This document shows, in pieces, positions 46,567-56,404 of a stretch of DNA of 64,000 nucleotides. The DNA lies in the NCBI GenBank assembly GCA_900129675.1, contig FSRD01000001.1:8421501-8485500 (forward strand), read 5' to 3'. Under the pieces are notes generated by a model. The model worked only from the letters and a program-made list of their open reading frames with translations, had not been told where the DNA came from and did no database searches. This stretch comes from Bradyrhizobium erythrophlei (GTDB lineage: Bacteria > Pseudomonadota > Alphaproteobacteria > Rhizobiales > Xanthobacteraceae). Each line of letters opens with the position of its first letter. Within the stretch, counting starts at the first letter, position 1. Position numbers and translations under genes: made by a program.

Positions 46567-47649
46567 TTAGCCGAATTTCAGTTCGTCGGCGCCGATCTCG
46601 GCGAAGTAAGGCGCAATCATTTCCGGCGTCACATCCTCAATCCGCGGCGGCGACCATTTTGGACTGCGGTCCTTGTCGATCACGGCGGCACGCACGCCCT
46701 CGCGAAAGTCGTCGCTGGCAAAAACTTCCAGCGCCGCGCGATATTCCCGCACCAGGCACTCTTCCAGCGACGACGACGCCCGCGCCAGCCGCAGCAGTTT
46801 GAGCGTTACCACCATGCCGCGCGGCGATTTCTCGTTCAGCGTCTTCAATGTGGATTGCGCCAGCTCGGAGCCGTCGCGCTGAAGTGCGGCGACGATATCT
46901 TCCATCCGGTCATGCCCGAACCAGGCATCGATCTTCGCCTGATTGGCCGCGACAGGACCCGAGGCCGCGCCGGTCGCAAAACCGTCGATCAAGGTTTTGA
47001 CGCCGCTGGAGGTTGTCCCCGGCCGCACTTTGGTGAGCGCCTCGCGCAACGCCGCCAACGTGCCCGACGGCACCACAACATCGGCGAACCGCGCATAGAT
47101 CGCGTCGGGGCCGTTCATGGTCTGCCCGGTCAACCCAAAATAAGTGCCGATCTCGCCCGGCGAATGCGACAGCAGCCAGGTGCCGCCGACATCGGGAAAG
47201 AAGCCGAGGCCGACTTCCGGCATCGCCAGTTTTGTCTTCTCGGTCACGACGCGATGGGCGCTATGGGCTGACAGGCCAACGCCGCCGCCCATTACGATGC
47301 CGTCCATGAAGGCCACATAGGGCTTTGGAAACCTGGCGATGCGGTCGTTGAGGATGTATTCCTCGCGCCACAGGATCTTGCCGAGATCGCCCTTGACCTT
47401 CGAGCTTTCCCAGAGCGCGCGGATATCGCCGCCGGCGCAGAGGCCGCGTTCGCCGGCGCCTTCGAGCACGATCACTGCCACCTCGCGATCGGCCTCGAAT
47501 CGATCGAGCGCCTTGTCGATGTCGCGAAACATCTCCAGCGTCACCGCATTGATCGCCTTGGGCCGGTTGAGGCGGATGATGCCAGCAGCACCTTCGCGCC
47601 GCGCGATCAGGTCGCCTTCGGATTCGGTGATGGCAGCGGCGGCCGTCAT
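46567..47649 (-). CDS. 3-hydroxyisobutyryl-CoA hydrolase (crotonase family)
   Basis: 360 aa from the ATG encoding MTAAAAITESEGDLIARREG. The crotonase core shows LNRPKAINAVTLEM, the oxyanion loop CAGGDIRALWESS, and VMGGGVGLSAHSAHRVVTEK. MPEVGLGFFPDVGGTWLLS is diagnostic of HIBCH rather than enoyl-CoA hydratases. It releases 3-hydroxyisobutyrate from its CoA ester in valine breakdown. Its ATG overlaps the acyl-CoA dehydrogenase stop by 4 nt, implying coupled translation; a much longer upstream reading in this frame only shadows that gene. Confidence 0.92.
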   Translation of the reverse strand: MTAAAAITESEGDLIARREGAAGIIRLNRPKAINAVTLEMFRDIDKALDRFEADREVAVIVLEGAGERGLCAGGDIRALWESSKVKGDLGKILWREEYILNDRIARFPKPYVAFMDGIVMGGGVGLSAHSAHRVVTEKTKLAMPEVGLGFFPDVGGTWLLSHSPGEIGTYFGLTGQTMNGPDAIYARFADVVVPSGTLAALREALTKVRPGTTSSGVKTLIDGFATGAASGPVAANQAKIDAWFGHDRMEDIVAALQRDGSELAQSTLKTLNEKSPRGMVVTLKLLRLARASSSLEECLVREYRAALEVFASDDFREGVRAAVIDKDRSPKWSPPRIEDVTPEMIAPYFAEIGADELKFG

Positions 47650-48791
47650 CGCGCGCCCTCGATCAGTTTTCGCGAGACAATCAGCCGCATGATCTCGTTG
47701 GTTCCTTCCAGGATCTGGTGCACGCGCAAATCGCGGACGATCTTTTCGATGCCGTATTCGCTGAGATAGCCGTAGCCGCCGTGCAATTGCAGCGCCTGAT
47801 TGGCGACCTCGAAGCCGACATCGGTGCCAAAACGCTTGGCCATCGCGCACAGCATGGTCGCATCCGCGTCCTTGCGGTCGAGCGCGGCAGCCGCGCGCCA
47901 CACGAAGGTGCGCGCCGCCTCCAGCTCGGTCGCCATGTCGGCCAGGCGAAACTGCAGCGCCTGGAATTCGTCGAGGCGTTTTCCAAACGCCTTGCGCTCT
48001 TTCATGTAGGCGAGCGATTTGTCGAGCGCGTTCTGCGCGCCGCCGAGCGAGCACGCCGCGATATTGATGCGGCCGCCGTCGAGGCCGGCCATCGCGATCT
48101 TGAAGCCAATGCCCTCCTCGCCGAGTTTGTTTTCAACGGGCACGCGGGCATTCTCAAAGATCACCGCGCGGGTCGGCTGCGCATTCCAGCCCATCTTGCG
48201 TTCGTTGGCGCCAAACGAGAGGCCGGGGGTGTCGCCGTCGATCACCAGCGTCGAGATGCCGCCGGGGCCGTCGGCGCCGGTCCGCACCATCACGACATAG
48301 ATGTCGCCCTTGCCGGCGCCGGAAATGAACTGCTTTTGGCCGTTGAGTACGTACTGATCGCCGTCGCGCACCGCGCGGGTGCGCAGCGCCGCCGCGTCCG
48401 AGCCGGAGCCCGGCTCGGTCAGGCAGTAGCTGGCCAACAGCTCCATGGTGCAGAGCTTTGGCAGCCACTTCTGGCGCTGGATGTCATTGCCATAGGCGTC
48501 GATCATCCACGACGCCATGTTGTGGATCGAGATGAACGCCGACACCGTCGGGCAACCCTGCGCCAGCGCCTCGAAGATCAGCGCCGCGTCGAACCGCGTC
48601 AGCGCCGAGCCGCCGACGTCATCCCTGATATAGACGCCACCCATGCCGAGCTTGGCGGCTTCGCGCATCACGTCGACCGGAAAATGCTTCTCCTCGTCCC
48701 AGCGGATCGCATGCGGCGCGATTTTTTCCGCGGCGAATTCCCGCGCCATATCGCGAACCGCAATCTGGTCCTCGTTGAGAGCGAAATGCAT
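47646..48791 (-). CDS. Acyl-CoA dehydrogenase, probably isobutyryl-CoA dehydrogenase
   Basis: 381 aa. The three-domain ACAD layout is complete: helical start FALNEDQIAVRDMAREFAAE, CLTEPGSGSDAAALRTRAVR in the middle beta domain, FGKRLDEFQALQFRLADMAT, and the C-terminal LHGGYGYLSEYGIEKIVRDL and ILEGTNEIMRLIVSRKLI. Its place between mmsA and the HIBCH gene points to 2-methylacyl-CoA (isobutyryl-CoA) as substrate, with electrons going to electron-transfer flavoprotein. Specificity is inferred from context. Confidence 0.9.
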   Translation of the reverse strand: MHFALNEDQIAVRDMAREFAAEKIAPHAIRWDEEKHFPVDVMREAAKLGMGGVYIRDDVGGSALTRFDAALIFEALAQGCPTVSAFISIHNMASWMIDAYGNDIQRQKWLPKLCTMELLASYCLTEPGSGSDAAALRTRAVRDGDQYVLNGQKQFISGAGKGDIYVVMVRTGADGPGGISTLVIDGDTPGLSFGANERKMGWNAQPTRAVIFENARVPVENKLGEEGIGFKIAMAGLDGGRINIAACSLGGAQNALDKSLAYMKERKAFGKRLDEFQALQFRLADMATELEAARTFVWRAAAALDRKDADATMLCAMAKRFGTDVGFEVANQALQLHGGYGYLSEYGIEKIVRDLRVHQILEGTNEIMRLIVSRKLIEGAR

Positions 48792-48802
48792 CTCTGGTGT
48801 GA

Positions 48803-50299
48803 TTAGTTCATGGTCGGAATCGAGAACTCCGCGCCCTCCTTGACGCCGGACGGCCAGCGCGAGGTGATGGTCTTGGTCTTGGTGTAGAAGCGGATCGAAT
48901 CCGGACCGTGCTGGTTGAGATCGCCGAAGCCGGACTTCTTCCAGCCGCCAAAAGTGTAATAGGCGATCGGCACCGGGATCGGCACGTTGATGCCGACCAT
49001 GCCGACATTGACCTTGGCGGCGAAATCGCGCGCGGCGTCGCCGTCGCGGGTGAAGATCGCAACCCCGTTGCCGTAATCATGGTCCGACGGCAACGCCAGC
49101 GCTTCCTTGTAGTCATGGGCGCGCACCACCGACAGCACGGGTCCAAAGATCTCTTCCTTGTAGATCCGCATATCCTTGGTGACGTTGTCGAACAGGCATC
49201 CGCCCATGTAGAAGCCGTTTTCATAGCCCTGCATCTTGAAGCCGCGGCCGTCGACCGCCAGTGTTGCGCCTTCCTTGAGGCCGATCTCGACATAATTCCG
49301 GACGCGGTTGAGGGCTTCCTTGGTCACCAGCGGGCCGTAATCCGCCGACGGATCGATCGAGGTGCCGATCTTCAGGGATTCAACGCGCGGAATCAGTTTC
49401 TCCATCAGGCGGTCGGCGGTGGTCTTGCCGACGGGCACCGCAACCGAGATCGCCATGCAGCGTTCGCCGGCCGAGCCGTAGCCCGCGCCGATCAGGGCGT
49501 CGACGGTCTGCTCCATGTCGGCATCCGGCATCACGATGGCGTGGTTCTTGGCGCCGCCAAAACACTGCGCGCGTTTGCCGGTGGCGGCGGCGCGTTCATA
49601 GATATATTGCGCGATCGGCGAGGAGCCGACGAAGCCGACCGCCCTGATATCGGGATCGTCCAAAATGGCGTCGACCGCTTCCTTGTCGCCGTTGACGACG
49701 TTGAGGATGCCGGCCGGGAGGCCAGCCTCGATCATCAAGGCCGCCAGCATCATCGGCACGCCGGGATCGCGCTCCGAGGGTTTGAGGATGAACGCGTTGC
49801 CGCAGGCGATCGCGGGCGCGAATTTCCACATCGGGATCATCGCCGGGAAGTTGAACGGCGTGATGCCGGCGACGACGCCGAGCGGCTGCCGCATCGAATA
49901 GATGTCGATGCCGGGGCCGGCGCCCTCGGTGTATTCGCCCTTCATCAGATGCGGAATGCCGCAGGCGAATTCGACCACTTCAAGCCCGCGCTGGATATCG
50001 CCCCTGGCGTCCGGAACGGTCTTGCCGTGTTCGCGCGCCAGCAAATCGGCGAGCTTGTCGTAATCACGCTGTGCGAGTTCGAGGAACTTCATCATGACGC
50101 GGGCGCGGCGCTGCGGATTGGTATTGGCCCACTCGACCTGCGCGGCCTTGGCGTTCTCCACCGCGGCGCGAACTTCGGCCTTGGACGCCAGCGCCACCTT
50201 GGCCTGGACGTCGCCGGTCATTGGCTCGAAAACGTCGGCTGTCCGTCCGGACGTGCCCTTGACCTCTTTGCCACCGATGAAATGTCCGATTGAACGCAT
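48803..50299 (-). CDS. mmsA: Methylmalonate-semialdehyde dehydrogenase (CoA-acylating)
   Basis: 498 aa. Converts methylmalonate semialdehyde to propionyl-CoA with CoA and NAD, the end of valine degradation. Family features: GHFIGGKEVKGTSGRTADVF start, GITPFNFPAMIPMWKFAPAI, FVGSSPIAQYIYERAAATGK, GAKNHAIVMPDADMEQT, and the catalytic cysteine in GSAGERCMAISVAVPVG. GGGAGAAG lies 4 nt before the ATG. It is the first gene of the operon, divergent from a LysR-type regulator 100 nt away. Confidence 0.95.
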   Translation of the reverse strand: MRSIGHFIGGKEVKGTSGRTADVFEPMTGDVQAKVALASKAEVRAAVENAKAAQVEWANTNPQRRARVMMKFLELAQRDYDKLADLLAREHGKTVPDARGDIQRGLEVVEFACGIPHLMKGEYTEGAGPGIDIYSMRQPLGVVAGITPFNFPAMIPMWKFAPAIACGNAFILKPSERDPGVPMMLAALMIEAGLPAGILNVVNGDKEAVDAILDDPDIRAVGFVGSSPIAQYIYERAAATGKRAQCFGGAKNHAIVMPDADMEQTVDALIGAGYGSAGERCMAISVAVPVGKTTADRLMEKLIPRVESLKIGTSIDPSADYGPLVTKEALNRVRNYVEIGLKEGATLAVDGRGFKMQGYENGFYMGGCLFDNVTKDMRIYKEEIFGPVLSVVRAHDYKEALALPSDHDYGNGVAIFTRDGDAARDFAAKVNVGMVGINVPIPVPIAYYTFGGWKKSGFGDLNQHGPDSIRFYTKTKTITSRWPSGVKEGAEFSIPTMN

Positions 50300-50380
50300 G
50301 AATCTTCTCCCTGACGCCTTGGCTGGTTCGCTTTAAAGCCTTTTTGACCCGCATTTCTTGGGATACAAGTCCGATATATT

Positions 50381-50395
50381 GCACCATAGATGTGC
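50381..50395. promoter_or_regulatory. Possible LysR-type binding site between mmsA and its divergent regulator
   Basis: GCAC-N7-GTGC dyad, with a neighbouring ATACAAGTCCGATAT (ATA-N9-TAT) at about 50363. Both are in the 100-nt divergent region, consistent with but not proof of LysR control of the valine operon. Confidence 0.3.
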
Positions 50396-50399
50396 GGAA

Positions 50400-51314
50400 A
50401 TGCTGGATCAAGGCGGCAGAACGATCGACTGGGACGACTTCCGCTTCGTGCTGGCGATTGTCCGCGGCGGATCGGTTTCGGCTGCCGCAAAACAGCTCGG
50501 CGTCGATCATGCCACAGTGATCCGGCGTGTCGACCGGCTGGAACGGCACCTCTCCGCAAAACTGTTTGATCGCCGCAAGACCGGATATTTGCTGACCGAG
50601 GCCGGCCAGCGCGTCGCCGACAGCGCGGAAGCGCTGGAATCGACCATCGTCGCCAACCAGGAGGCGGTCGGCGGCTCGCGGGCGCATCTGACCGGCACGG
50701 TGCGGATCGGCGCACCCGACGGCTTTGGCAGCCACTTCCTGGCCTCGCGGCTGGTGCAATTCACCGAGCGTTATCCCGATCTCGATCTGCAGCTCGTCGC
50801 CACCGCGCGGCTGTTCAGCCTGTCGAAGCGCGAGGCCGATATCGCAATCAGCCTGTCGATGCCGAAGGAAGGCCGCATCGTCGGCCGCAAGCTGCTGGAT
50901 TACAGCCTCGGGCTTTATGCCGCGCCCGCCTATCTCGACCGCGCGCCTGACATCACCACCCGCAGCGACCTGCCCGGGCATCGCTTTGTCGGCTACATCG
51001 AGGAACTGCTGTTCACGCCCGAACTGGATTACCTGCCGCAGGTCTCGCCGAAGATTTCCGCCAAGTTCCGCAGCGCCAATCTGATTGCGCAGCTCAATGC
51101 GACCATCGCCGGCTTCGGGATCGCGGTGCTGCCGCATTTCATGGCGACGTCGCACCCCGAGCTGCGCGCGGTGTTGCCGAACGAGGTCAAGATCACGCGC
51201 ACCTTCTGGCTATTGATGCACGCCGACAGCAAGGATCTGGCGCGGATCCGTGCGGTGGCCGATTACATCTACGAGACCGTGGAAGCCGAGCGCGCGCTGT
51301 TCAACGGCTCGTGA
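50400..51314 (+). CDS. LysR-family transcriptional regulator
   Basis: 304 aa from the ATG encoding MLDQGGRTIDWDDFRFVLAI; a TTG at 50358 would add 14 residues. The winged helix contains GSVSAAAKQLGVDHATVIRR and VDRLERHLSAKLFDRR. The effector domain covers about residues 100-300 (GTVRIGAPDGFGSHFLASRL). Divergent orientation next to mmsA is the classic LysR layout, so it probably regulates the valine operon. Confidence 0.88.
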   Translation: MLDQGGRTIDWDDFRFVLAIVRGGSVSAAAKQLGVDHATVIRRVDRLERHLSAKLFDRRKTGYLLTEAGQRVADSAEALESTIVANQEAVGGSRAHLTGTVRIGAPDGFGSHFLASRLVQFTERYPDLDLQLVATARLFSLSKREADIAISLSMPKEGRIVGRKLLDYSLGLYAAPAYLDRAPDITTRSDLPGHRFVGYIEELLFTPELDYLPQVSPKISAKFRSANLIAQLNATIAGFGIAVLPHFMATSHPELRAVLPNEVKITRTFWLLMHADSKDLARIRAVADYIYETVEAERALFNGS

Positions 51315-51368
51315 ACACGCCACGCCGTCCCGGCGAACGTCGGGACAACCCGGATGGGGCCGCCGCCT

Positions 51369-51983
51369 CTAATTCACCCGTGGTTTCTTCGCCACCGGCT
51401 TGGCCGCTGCGGCACGGCCGAGCACCGCCTCTCGGCCGGCGCCGAGGACCTCTTCGGAAAACTCGCCGCTGCCGGCGACGCGGGCCAGCACCAGCGTCCC
51501 CATCATGGTCGCAAGCGCCGCTATCGCCCGCCTGCGCGCGGTCTTGCGCGGAACATCCGGTATCTGAACGGCCATCGTGTCGATCATCTGTTCCAGCTTG
51601 GCGGCAAACGCCCGGCGGGTCTTCGGGCTTTCGCGGGCGATTTCCGCGCCCAGCGACGGCACCGCGCAGCCATGGCCAGGATCGTCGCGATGCACCGGGT
51701 TTAGATAGGTTTCGACGATGGTGGCCAGACGTTTGTCCGGCGGCGTCGTTTCGGCGATCTTGCGCCAGCGCTCGGTCGAGCGGTCCATCGCATAGCCAAA
51801 GGCCTCGATCACCAGCGCTTCGCGCGAGTCGAAATGCGCGTAGAAGCCGCCATGGGTCAGGCCGGCCTCCTTCATCAGATCGGCGACGCCGATGCCGTGC
51901 GCGCCCTTCTCGCGAAGCCGGACCGAGGCTTTCTTCACGATCCGCGCGTGGGTTTCCTGCTTGTGTTCCTTGGAATAACGCAT
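51369..51983 (-). CDS. TetR-family transcriptional regulator
   Basis: 204 aa from the ATG encoding MRYSKEHKQETHARIVKKAS. The N-terminal helix-turn-helix reads GIGVADLMKEAGLTHGGFYA followed by HFDSREALV. The ligand domain includes HGCAVPSLGAEIARESPKTR, close to the TetR_C subgroup of NemR/AcrR-like repressors. The motif GTCATATAATAGCAA lies about 25 nt upstream of its start and recurs upstream of the thioesterase and enoyl-CoA hydratase genes, suggesting autoregulation and control of both. Confidence 0.88.
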   Translation of the reverse strand: MRYSKEHKQETHARIVKKASVRLREKGAHGIGVADLMKEAGLTHGGFYAHFDSREALVIEAFGYAMDRSTERWRKIAETTPPDKRLATIVETYLNPVHRDDPGHGCAVPSLGAEIARESPKTRRAFAAKLEQMIDTMAVQIPDVPRKTARRRAIAALATMMGTLVLARVAGSGEFSEEVLGAGREAVLGRAAAAKPVAKKPRVN

Positions 51984-52007
51984 GGGGGGTCTCATTGGAT
52001 GTTTGCA

Positions 52008-52022
52008 GTCATATAATAGCAA
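52008..52022. promoter_or_regulatory. Probable TetR operator, copy upstream of the tetR gene
   Basis: GTCATATAATAGCAA, inside the imperfect dyad TTGCAGTCATATAATAGCAA. It matches 14 of 15 bases with 52608-52622. Confidence 0.55.
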
Positions 52023-52044
52023 TTGTGTCCCGGAAAAGCTGCAT

Positions 52045-52584
52045 CTATTTCGCGTTTTCCCCCTCGCCGATCATGGAAAAGGTCGCGGTCGAGTGCACCG
52101 CAAGATGACCCGCGCCGTTGCGGACGAAACCCTCGGCGTAGCTGGTCTGGCGACCGAGTTTCACGACTTTTCCCTCGGCCTGAATTGTCCCGGAGCGAAC
52201 TGAGAGCGGCCGCAAATATGTCAGTTTCAGGTCGAGGGTGACCGAGGTCTGGCCCGTCGGTAGCATGGTCGAGATTGCACAACCCATGGCGGTATCCAGC
52301 AACGCCGCGGCGGTAGCACCATGCAGCAGGCCGATCGTGTTCTCCAGGCTTTCATGCGGCGCCAGTTCCATCACGATCCGCCCCGGCTCGGCCACGGTCA
52401 TGCGAAAGCCGATCAGCCGCGCCATCGGCGGCGGAGGCAGGATGCCGTCCCGGATCGCACCCATCACCTCCAGCCCGGACATGGCAGCCGCGGCCTTCGC
52501 CACCGGCCCGGGCGCCTGCCATTCCACCACGCGCTCCCGACGGGTGGCGGGCGAAAACAGGTCGGCGGTATCGGTGATCGTCAT
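52045..52584 (-). CDS. PaaI-type hotdog thioesterase
   Basis: 179 aa. The hotdog core carries ENTIGLLHGATAAALLDTAM (His-Gly loop and acidic residue of the PaaI active site), SVTLDLKLTYLRPLSVRSGT, and GRQTSYAEGFVRNGAGHLAV with HSTATF. Such enzymes hydrolyse acyl- or aryl-CoA thioesters. It ends 62 nt before the TetR start on the same strand and is divergent from the enoyl-CoA hydratase gene, the two probably sharing the operator at 52608. Confidence 0.88.
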   Translation of the reverse strand: MTITDTADLFSPATRRERVVEWQAPGPVAKAAAAMSGLEVMGAIRDGILPPPPMARLIGFRMTVAEPGRIVMELAPHESLENTIGLLHGATAAALLDTAMGCAISTMLPTGQTSVTLDLKLTYLRPLSVRSGTIQAEGKVVKLGRQTSYAEGFVRNGAGHLAVHSTATFSMIGEGENAK

Positions 52585-52607
52585 GACGGCTCCATTGAAT
52601 GATATAT

Positions 52608-52622
52608 GTCATATTATAGCAA
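52608..52622. promoter_or_regulatory. Probable TetR operator between thioesterase and enoyl-CoA hydratase genes
   Basis: GTCATATTATAGCAA, preceded by ATGATATAT. It lies 24 nt upstream of the thioesterase start, in the divergent promoter. Confidence 0.55.
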
Positions 52623-52722
52623 CCACACCGCCCTCGCAACGCCGCTGCCTCCCGGTCCCTTGACAAGGCCATGCTTTGTCCGGGAAGTGGCGCGATCCGC
52701 CCCCTTTTTGCCGAGATTTTCC

Positions 52723-53493
52723 ATGGACATGCTCAATCCCCATTGCGGCGTCGACCGCGATCCGCGCGGCGTCGTTCGCCTGACCATCTGCAACGCCGGT
52801 TCCCTCAATATCCTCGGTTCCGTCGTCACCGACGGCGTGCGCGAGGGATTTGAGAAGCTCGCCGGTGACAGGGAGATCCGCGCGGTGATTCTGGCCGGCC
52901 AGAGCGAAAAAAGCATGATCGGCGGAGCCGACATCAAGGAAATGGCGAAACTCGAGCAGAAGTCCGCAGAAGCCTTCATCACGCGGCTGCGCGACCTCTG
53001 CGAAGCCGTGCGCAACTTTCCGGCGCCGGTGATCGCGCGACTGCCCGGCTGGTGCCTCGGCGGCGGGCTCGAGGTGGCTGCCGCCTGCGATTTCCGGATT
53101 GCCGCCCATGACGCCATGTTCGGCATGCCCGAAGTGCGCGTCGGCATCCCCTCGGTGATCCACGCGGCGCTGCTGCCGCGGCTGATCGGCTGGGGCCGCG
53201 CCCGCTGGCTGGTGATGACGGCCGAAAACATCGACGCGCCGACCGCGCTCGGCTGGGGCCTCGTCGACGTGGTTGCGCCGCAAGGCGGCCTTGACGCCGC
53301 GGTGGAGCACACGGTGAAGGCTTTGCTCGAATGCGGCCCCGAGGCGCTGCGCACGCAAAAGGCTCTGCTGCGGCAATGGGAAGAGTTGCCGCTGACAGAA
53401 TCGGTCAACTTGAGCGTCGGCGTGTTCGGAAAATCGTTCCTGACCGGCGAACCGCAACGCTTGATGCAGGGCTTTCTCGATCGCAAGCGCTAG
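52723..53493 (+). CDS. Enoyl-CoA hydratase/isomerase family protein
   Basis: 256 aa from the ATG encoding MDMLNPHCGVDRDPRGVVRL; the upstream reading to 52606 covers the operator region and is unlikely. Crotonase landmarks: IGGADIKEMAKLEQKSAEAF (oxyanion hole), LPGWCLGGGLEVAAACDFRI, and FGMPEVRVGIPSVIHAALLP. The usual catalytic Glu in the second loop is not evident (PEVRVGIPSV), so isomerase or another crotonase activity is possible. Pairing with a thioesterase and TetR regulator suggests acyl-CoA turnover. Confidence 0.85.
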   Translation: MDMLNPHCGVDRDPRGVVRLTICNAGSLNILGSVVTDGVREGFEKLAGDREIRAVILAGQSEKSMIGGADIKEMAKLEQKSAEAFITRLRDLCEAVRNFPAPVIARLPGWCLGGGLEVAAACDFRIAAHDAMFGMPEVRVGIPSVIHAALLPRLIGWGRARWLVMTAENIDAPTALGWGLVDVVAPQGGLDAAVEHTVKALLECGPEALRTQKALLRQWEELPLTESVNLSVGVFGKSFLTGEPQRLMQGFLDRKR

Positions 53494-53519
53494 CGACGTA
53501 TAAACGCGTCATCGCCCTT

Positions 53520-54782
53520 TCACCGCCCATTCGCCGGCGCGTGCACCGGCCAGAGATCGGCGCGCCAATGCAGCGCGATCGCCACCATCGCAATAAGCCC
53601 CGCGGACGCATAGAGCGTGCCGGTCGCGGAATAGCCGATCAGATCAATCAAGCTGCCCGCCGCAAGCAACCCGAGCGGCAGGCCGTAGATCACCATCATG
53701 CGCACCCCCATTACGCGGCCACGGAGATGTGCGCTGGCGTGGCGCATCAGCATTACGGCGGCCGAAATCATCGACATGCTCTGCGCCATGCCGGCAAGCA
53801 CAAGGCAGGCCATCGCCACCGGCATTGTCCTGATCTCGACGAACACCAAGAGCATCGCGTACCAGGCAAGCGTCGCGCCGATCAAAAGCCGGGCGACGCG
53901 CACGCCGCCGGCCAAACTGAGCGTGATCGAACCGATCAGCGAGCCCACCGCGAAGCTCGCCGATAGATAGCCGAGGCCGGTCTGGTCGGTATGAAAGATG
54001 TCGCGCGCCACGTAAGGCAGCAATCCGTTTGTCAGAGGAAATGCGGTGAGGTTGGCCAGGAACGCGACGCAAAGCGCCGCGCGCATTCCCGGACCACTCC
54101 AGGCATAAACGATGCCCTCCTTCAGGTCCTGCAGCAGGGTCGAACTCGGCGTATCGTTCGCCGGGTGATCCACTGCGCCTAGAGATTTTGCCGGACGGGT
54201 CAGGCAAAGCATCAAGACGGCGGCCGCGAGATAGAAACAGGTGATCGCCACATACACAAAACCGATGCCGAGAGCGGCGAACAATGCGGCACCGGTCAAT
54301 GCGCCGGCGATGCGCGCGCTATCCTGCGTCGTGCGCGCCAGACTGATGGCACCAACCAGTAGCCCGGCGGGCATGATGTCCGCGAGCAGTGCGCCGCGCA
54401 CACCGAGATCCGAAGGGCGGATCAGGCCCATGATCGAGACGATGATCATGACATTCAGCGGAGCCAGGTGGCCGGTCAGCGCCAGCGTCATGATGGTCGC
54501 AGAGAGCACGGTATAGGCAAAGCGCATCGCGACCATAAGGTCCCGATGCCCCATGCGGTCCCCGACCATACCGAGTACCGGCGCGATCAATGTCCCGACA
54601 TATTGCAACGATGCGAGCACAGTCAGCAGCAGCACCGAACCGGTCTCGACCATGATGTACCAGCCGAGCACCAGCGTCTCGACCTCGAACGCCCAGGAGG
54701 TGAGCAGATCGGACGGCCATTGGAAGCGATAGTTGCGGATGTGGAATGGCGCGAGCGCGGAAGTTCGCCCGGCTCCGCTCAA
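53520..54782 (-). CDS. MFS transporter (EntS/MFS_3-like)
   Basis: 420 aa with about 12 hydrophobic segments. The start APFHIRNYRFQWPSDLLTSW is typical of the MFS_3 exporter group. The loop MVGDRMGHRDLMVAMRF is motif A, and SLARTTQDSARIAGALTGAA and YVARDIFHTDQTGLGYLSAS are also typical. A proton-driven exporter of small molecules or siderophores is likely; no substrate clue is adjacent. It converges on the enoyl-CoA hydratase gene and is divergent from the thiolase gene. Confidence 0.85.
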   Translation of the reverse strand: MSGAGRTSALAPFHIRNYRFQWPSDLLTSWAFEVETLVLGWYIMVETGSVLLLTVLASLQYVGTLIAPVLGMVGDRMGHRDLMVAMRFAYTVLSATIMTLALTGHLAPLNVMIIVSIMGLIRPSDLGVRGALLADIMPAGLLVGAISLARTTQDSARIAGALTGAALFAALGIGFVYVAITCFYLAAAVLMLCLTRPAKSLGAVDHPANDTPSSTLLQDLKEGIVYAWSGPGMRAALCVAFLANLTAFPLTNGLLPYVARDIFHTDQTGLGYLSASFAVGSLIGSITLSLAGGVRVARLLIGATLAWYAMLLVFVEIRTMPVAMACLVLAGMAQSMSMISAAVMLMRHASAHLRGRVMGVRMMVIYGLPLGLLAAGSLIDLIGYSATGTLYASAGLIAMVAIALHWRADLWPVHAPANGR

Positions 54783-54948
54783 GACGCGATGACGCGTTTC
54801 ACGGCGTTCCCCTGCCCTTTTCTTGATTCTTTGGGAAAACTTCCCTGTTTGGGCAGCGTAGCGCCGATGATGCCCGTGTCAATCGACAGTACCGCATGCG
54901 GCCATGCTGGAATTCATCCGAACACAACAATTTGTCATGACGGGCTCG

Positions 54949-54965
54949 GTTGCAATTTTTGCAAC
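54949..54965. promoter_or_regulatory. GTTGCAA-TTT-TTGCAAC palindrome upstream of the thiolase gene
   Basis: Perfect 7-bp arms, 53 nt before the thiolase ATG, in an otherwise AT-richer promoter region. A strong operator candidate for an acyl-CoA-responsive repressor, which is not identified in this window. Confidence 0.55.
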
Positions 54966-55017
54966 GCGTCATATGATGATCGTAATCTTAACGATCTGAC
55001 ATCCCAGGAGATCCGCC

Positions 55018-56214
<1,197 letters not shown>

Positions 56215-56404
56215 CGCTTGTTGTGCATGTCCTGAAATGAGGGAAGTACGCCATTTCAGTCAGATGGCTTTTGCGTCAAGATGCGCAGGTCAAGCAAATC
56301 AGAGGGAATTTCCAAGAAAACCTCAAGTGAACCTCCAAGCAACTTCCCGGAAAACTCTGCACAAGACGTCCAGCTAATCTCCCAGTCAAACCCTCTGAGG
56401 CCTA

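Noticed and set aside
46567..48054. 495-codon reading of the HIBCH gene with a 135-residue N-terminal extension
   Set aside because: The extension is an out-of-frame reading of the acyl-CoA dehydrogenase; the ATG at 47649 fits the family start and a 4-nt coupled overlap.
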